From the NCBI GenBank assembly GCA_029856045.1, contig JAHQWG010000024.1, positions 1 through 34,284 of the forward strand: 34,284 nt of DNA. The letters run 5' to 3'. The notes under the pieces were generated by a model that saw only the letters and a program-made list of their open reading frames with translations, did not search any database and had not been told where the DNA came from. The translations under genes were made by a program, and so were the position numbers. Positions 33,223-34,284 of this stretch are shown here, piece by piece; position 1 is the stretch's first letter; each line of letters begins with the position of its first letter. This DNA is from Promethearchaeia archaeon (GTDB taxonomy: Archaea > Asgardarchaeota > Lokiarchaeia > Sigyniarchaeales > SOKP01).

Positions 33223-34281
33223 TTATCTATCTTGTTTTTCTAACCTTTCTAATGTTTCTTTAATTTTTTTCAATTCAACTTTTAAATCTTCGCCTTGTTT
33301 ATTTTCTCCTTTTCTCCTACTTTTTAATTCTTCTTCATCAATTTTTTTTAAAAGAATATTATTTTTCAGTTCTTCTGAAATTATTTTTTTAATTTCCTTT
33401 AAAAATTGATTGCGGGGAAGCCCATTTATTTCCATTATTCTTTCCCTTACTGCAGATCTAATAAATTCTGATTTCGACTGATTAGTTTTTTTGGCAAATA
33501 TTTCAATTTCTTTTAATTCATTTTCATTTACCAGAAATTTGACTTGATATATTCTTTTTAACGTTTCTTCGACTTTTTTTAATTCTTCTCTACGTTTTCT
33601 TCTCTCTTCTTCTCTCGCTTTTAACGCTTCTTCGGGGGGTTCTTTAAAATATTTACCATTTTTATGAGATGGTATAAAATCTTCTTTATATTCTCTTATT
33701 ATCGCTTTTCTAAGACTACTTGATATTCTTTTATTATAAATTGATTTCCGAATAATAATTTGATGAATCAACTTACCAATTGCTTTTTCTAAATTGCTAT
33801 TATCATTTATTGAAGTTTCAATGTAATCAACTAATCCCTCTTTTTTAACAAATTCACGATATTTTTTTCTATCAATGGTTTTAAGGTTTTCAATTAAATC
33901 AAATTTATTTCCAATTAATAGGAGTGGCCATCTATTTAAATTAATGTTATTCCAAATTTTTTTAAGACATTTAGAGTGGTATTCAAAAGTTTCTGGATTA
34001 GATAGGTCGAAGACAAATAAAACAGCTGAGGTTCCGCTGTAATATTGTTCATGGAGCTTTTCAAATTTTTTATCATCAATAAAATCCCAAATTTGAAGAT
34101 TATAATTATTTTCATCAACCAATACTGATTTTTGAAAAAAATTTACACCAATTTTTAATTTCCAATCTTCTTTTTCTTCGAATAGTTTTTTAGCATATTG
34201 TTCCATTATATTAGTTTTCCCAACCCCTGACTTTCCAAGAACTATAATTTTAAATTCATCTTTAAATTCTTCTTTACTCAT
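33223..34281 (-). CDS. Rab/Ras-type small GTPase with degenerate switches and a C-terminal ribbon-helix-helix-like segment
   Basis: 352 residues; a usual Rab is about 200. Residues 8-178 are a Ras-fold G domain: P-loop GKSGVGKT at 16-23, LKIGVNF at 42-48 (switch I), IWDFIDDKKF at 64-73 (switch II), VLFVFDLSNPETF, NKFD at 125-128 and ETSIND (G5). Lys43 replaces the switch I Thr (Ras Thr35), and the WDxxGQ Gly and Gln are Asp69 and Asp70. Residues 217-245 are a charged helix. About 244-285 reads as a CopG-type ribbon-helix-helix: strand YQVKFLV, helix ENELKEIEIFAKKTN, turn QSKS and helix EFIRSAVRERIMEI. A coiled coil follows to the end. There is no C-terminal prenylation Cys. It probably binds GTP but hydrolyses poorly; the added segment could bind DNA or dimerise. 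ATG at 34281. Confidence 0.88.
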   Translation of the reverse strand: MSKEEFKDEFKIIVLGKSGVGKTNIMEQYAKKLFEEKEDWKLKIGVNFFQKSVLVDENNYNLQIWDFIDDKKFEKLHEQYYSGTSAVLFVFDLSNPETFEYHSKCLKKIWNNINLNRWPLLLIGNKFDLIENLKTIDRKKYREFVKKEGLVDYIETSINDNSNLEKAIGKLIHQIIIRKSIYNKRISSSLRKAIIREYKEDFIPSHKNGKYFKEPPEEALKAREEERRKRREELKKVEETLKRIYQVKFLVNENELKEIEIFAKKTNQSKSEFIRSAVRERIMEINGLPRNQFLKEIKKIISEELKNNILLKKIDEEELKSRRKGENKQGEDLKVELKKIKETLERLEKQDR

Positions 34282-34284
34282 GAT

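Noticed and set aside
1-34284. tRNA, rRNA, CRISPR arrays, insertion sequences
   Set aside because: No GC-rich tRNA-like cloverleaf with a TTCGA arm in the gaps, no regularly spaced direct repeats, and no transposase or terminal inverted repeats were found by reading.

Overview
The window is AT-rich, densely coded archaeal DNA, most likely from an Asgard archaeon and perhaps Lokiarchaeia-like. The lineage rests on gene content: a full-length eukaryote-type actin homologue (14235-15353), a Rab/Ras-type small GTPase with a long C-terminal extension (33223-34281), a proline-rich low-complexity protein near the actin gene, a PIG-L type deacetylase and an archaeal-style topoisomerase IA. These sit beside non-pyrrolysine MttB-family methyltransferases with a cognate corrinoid protein. 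The Asgard call is an inference from this mix; there is no rRNA in the window. I recognised no tRNA, rRNA, CRISPR array, insertion sequence or phage gene.

Layout. 1-6.3 kb: a secreted beta-propeller protein running off the left edge, a HEAT-like protein, a CoA-transferase/GNAT fusion and a topoisomerase IA. 6.5-9.8 kb: an ion-transporter-superfamily permease, two tandem paralogous small membrane proteins, a small winged-helix protein and a hypothetical gene. 9.8-13.7 kb: an old-yellow-enzyme/2,4-dienoyl-CoA-reductase type flavoprotein, a small hypothetical protein and an SDR enzyme with a C-terminal zinc domain. 13.9-17.0 kb (minus strand): proline-rich protein, PIG-L deacetylase, actin homologue and MIP18-family protein, a candidate cytoskeletal neighbourhood. 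17.3-21.7 kb: small unknowns, a membrane-anchored alpha/beta hydrolase, a THEP1-type NTPase and a translationally coupled pair of coiled-coil/winged-helix proteins. 21.8-26.1 kb: a membrane pyrophosphatase, an MscL-type channel with an N-terminal octaproline, a 4-TM protein, and two long noncoding gaps sharing a diverged 68-bp repeat. 26.1-33.0 kb (minus strand): a methyl-transfer cluster of MFS transporter, MttB-like, corrinoid protein, homocysteine methyltransferase, second MttB-like and SAM methyltransferase. 33.2-34.3 kb: the small GTPase.

How the genes may work together. The 26-33 kb cluster reads as uptake and demethylation of a methylated (probably quaternary) amine, with the methyl group passed through a corrinoid protein to homocysteine; no methylcorrinoid:tetrahydrofolate methyltransferase or corrinoid activase is visible. 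The actin homologue has replacements at positions matching actin Gln137, His161, Asp154 and Ser14, so it looks like an actin-related protein with altered nucleotide chemistry. It lies near a polyproline protein ending in an LKKI helix, and the MscL-like channel carries a similar helix next to eight prolines. The small GTPase lacks the switch I Thr and the switch II Gly/Gln and carries what looks like a ribbon-helix-helix (CopG-type) segment. These are the window's most unusual features.
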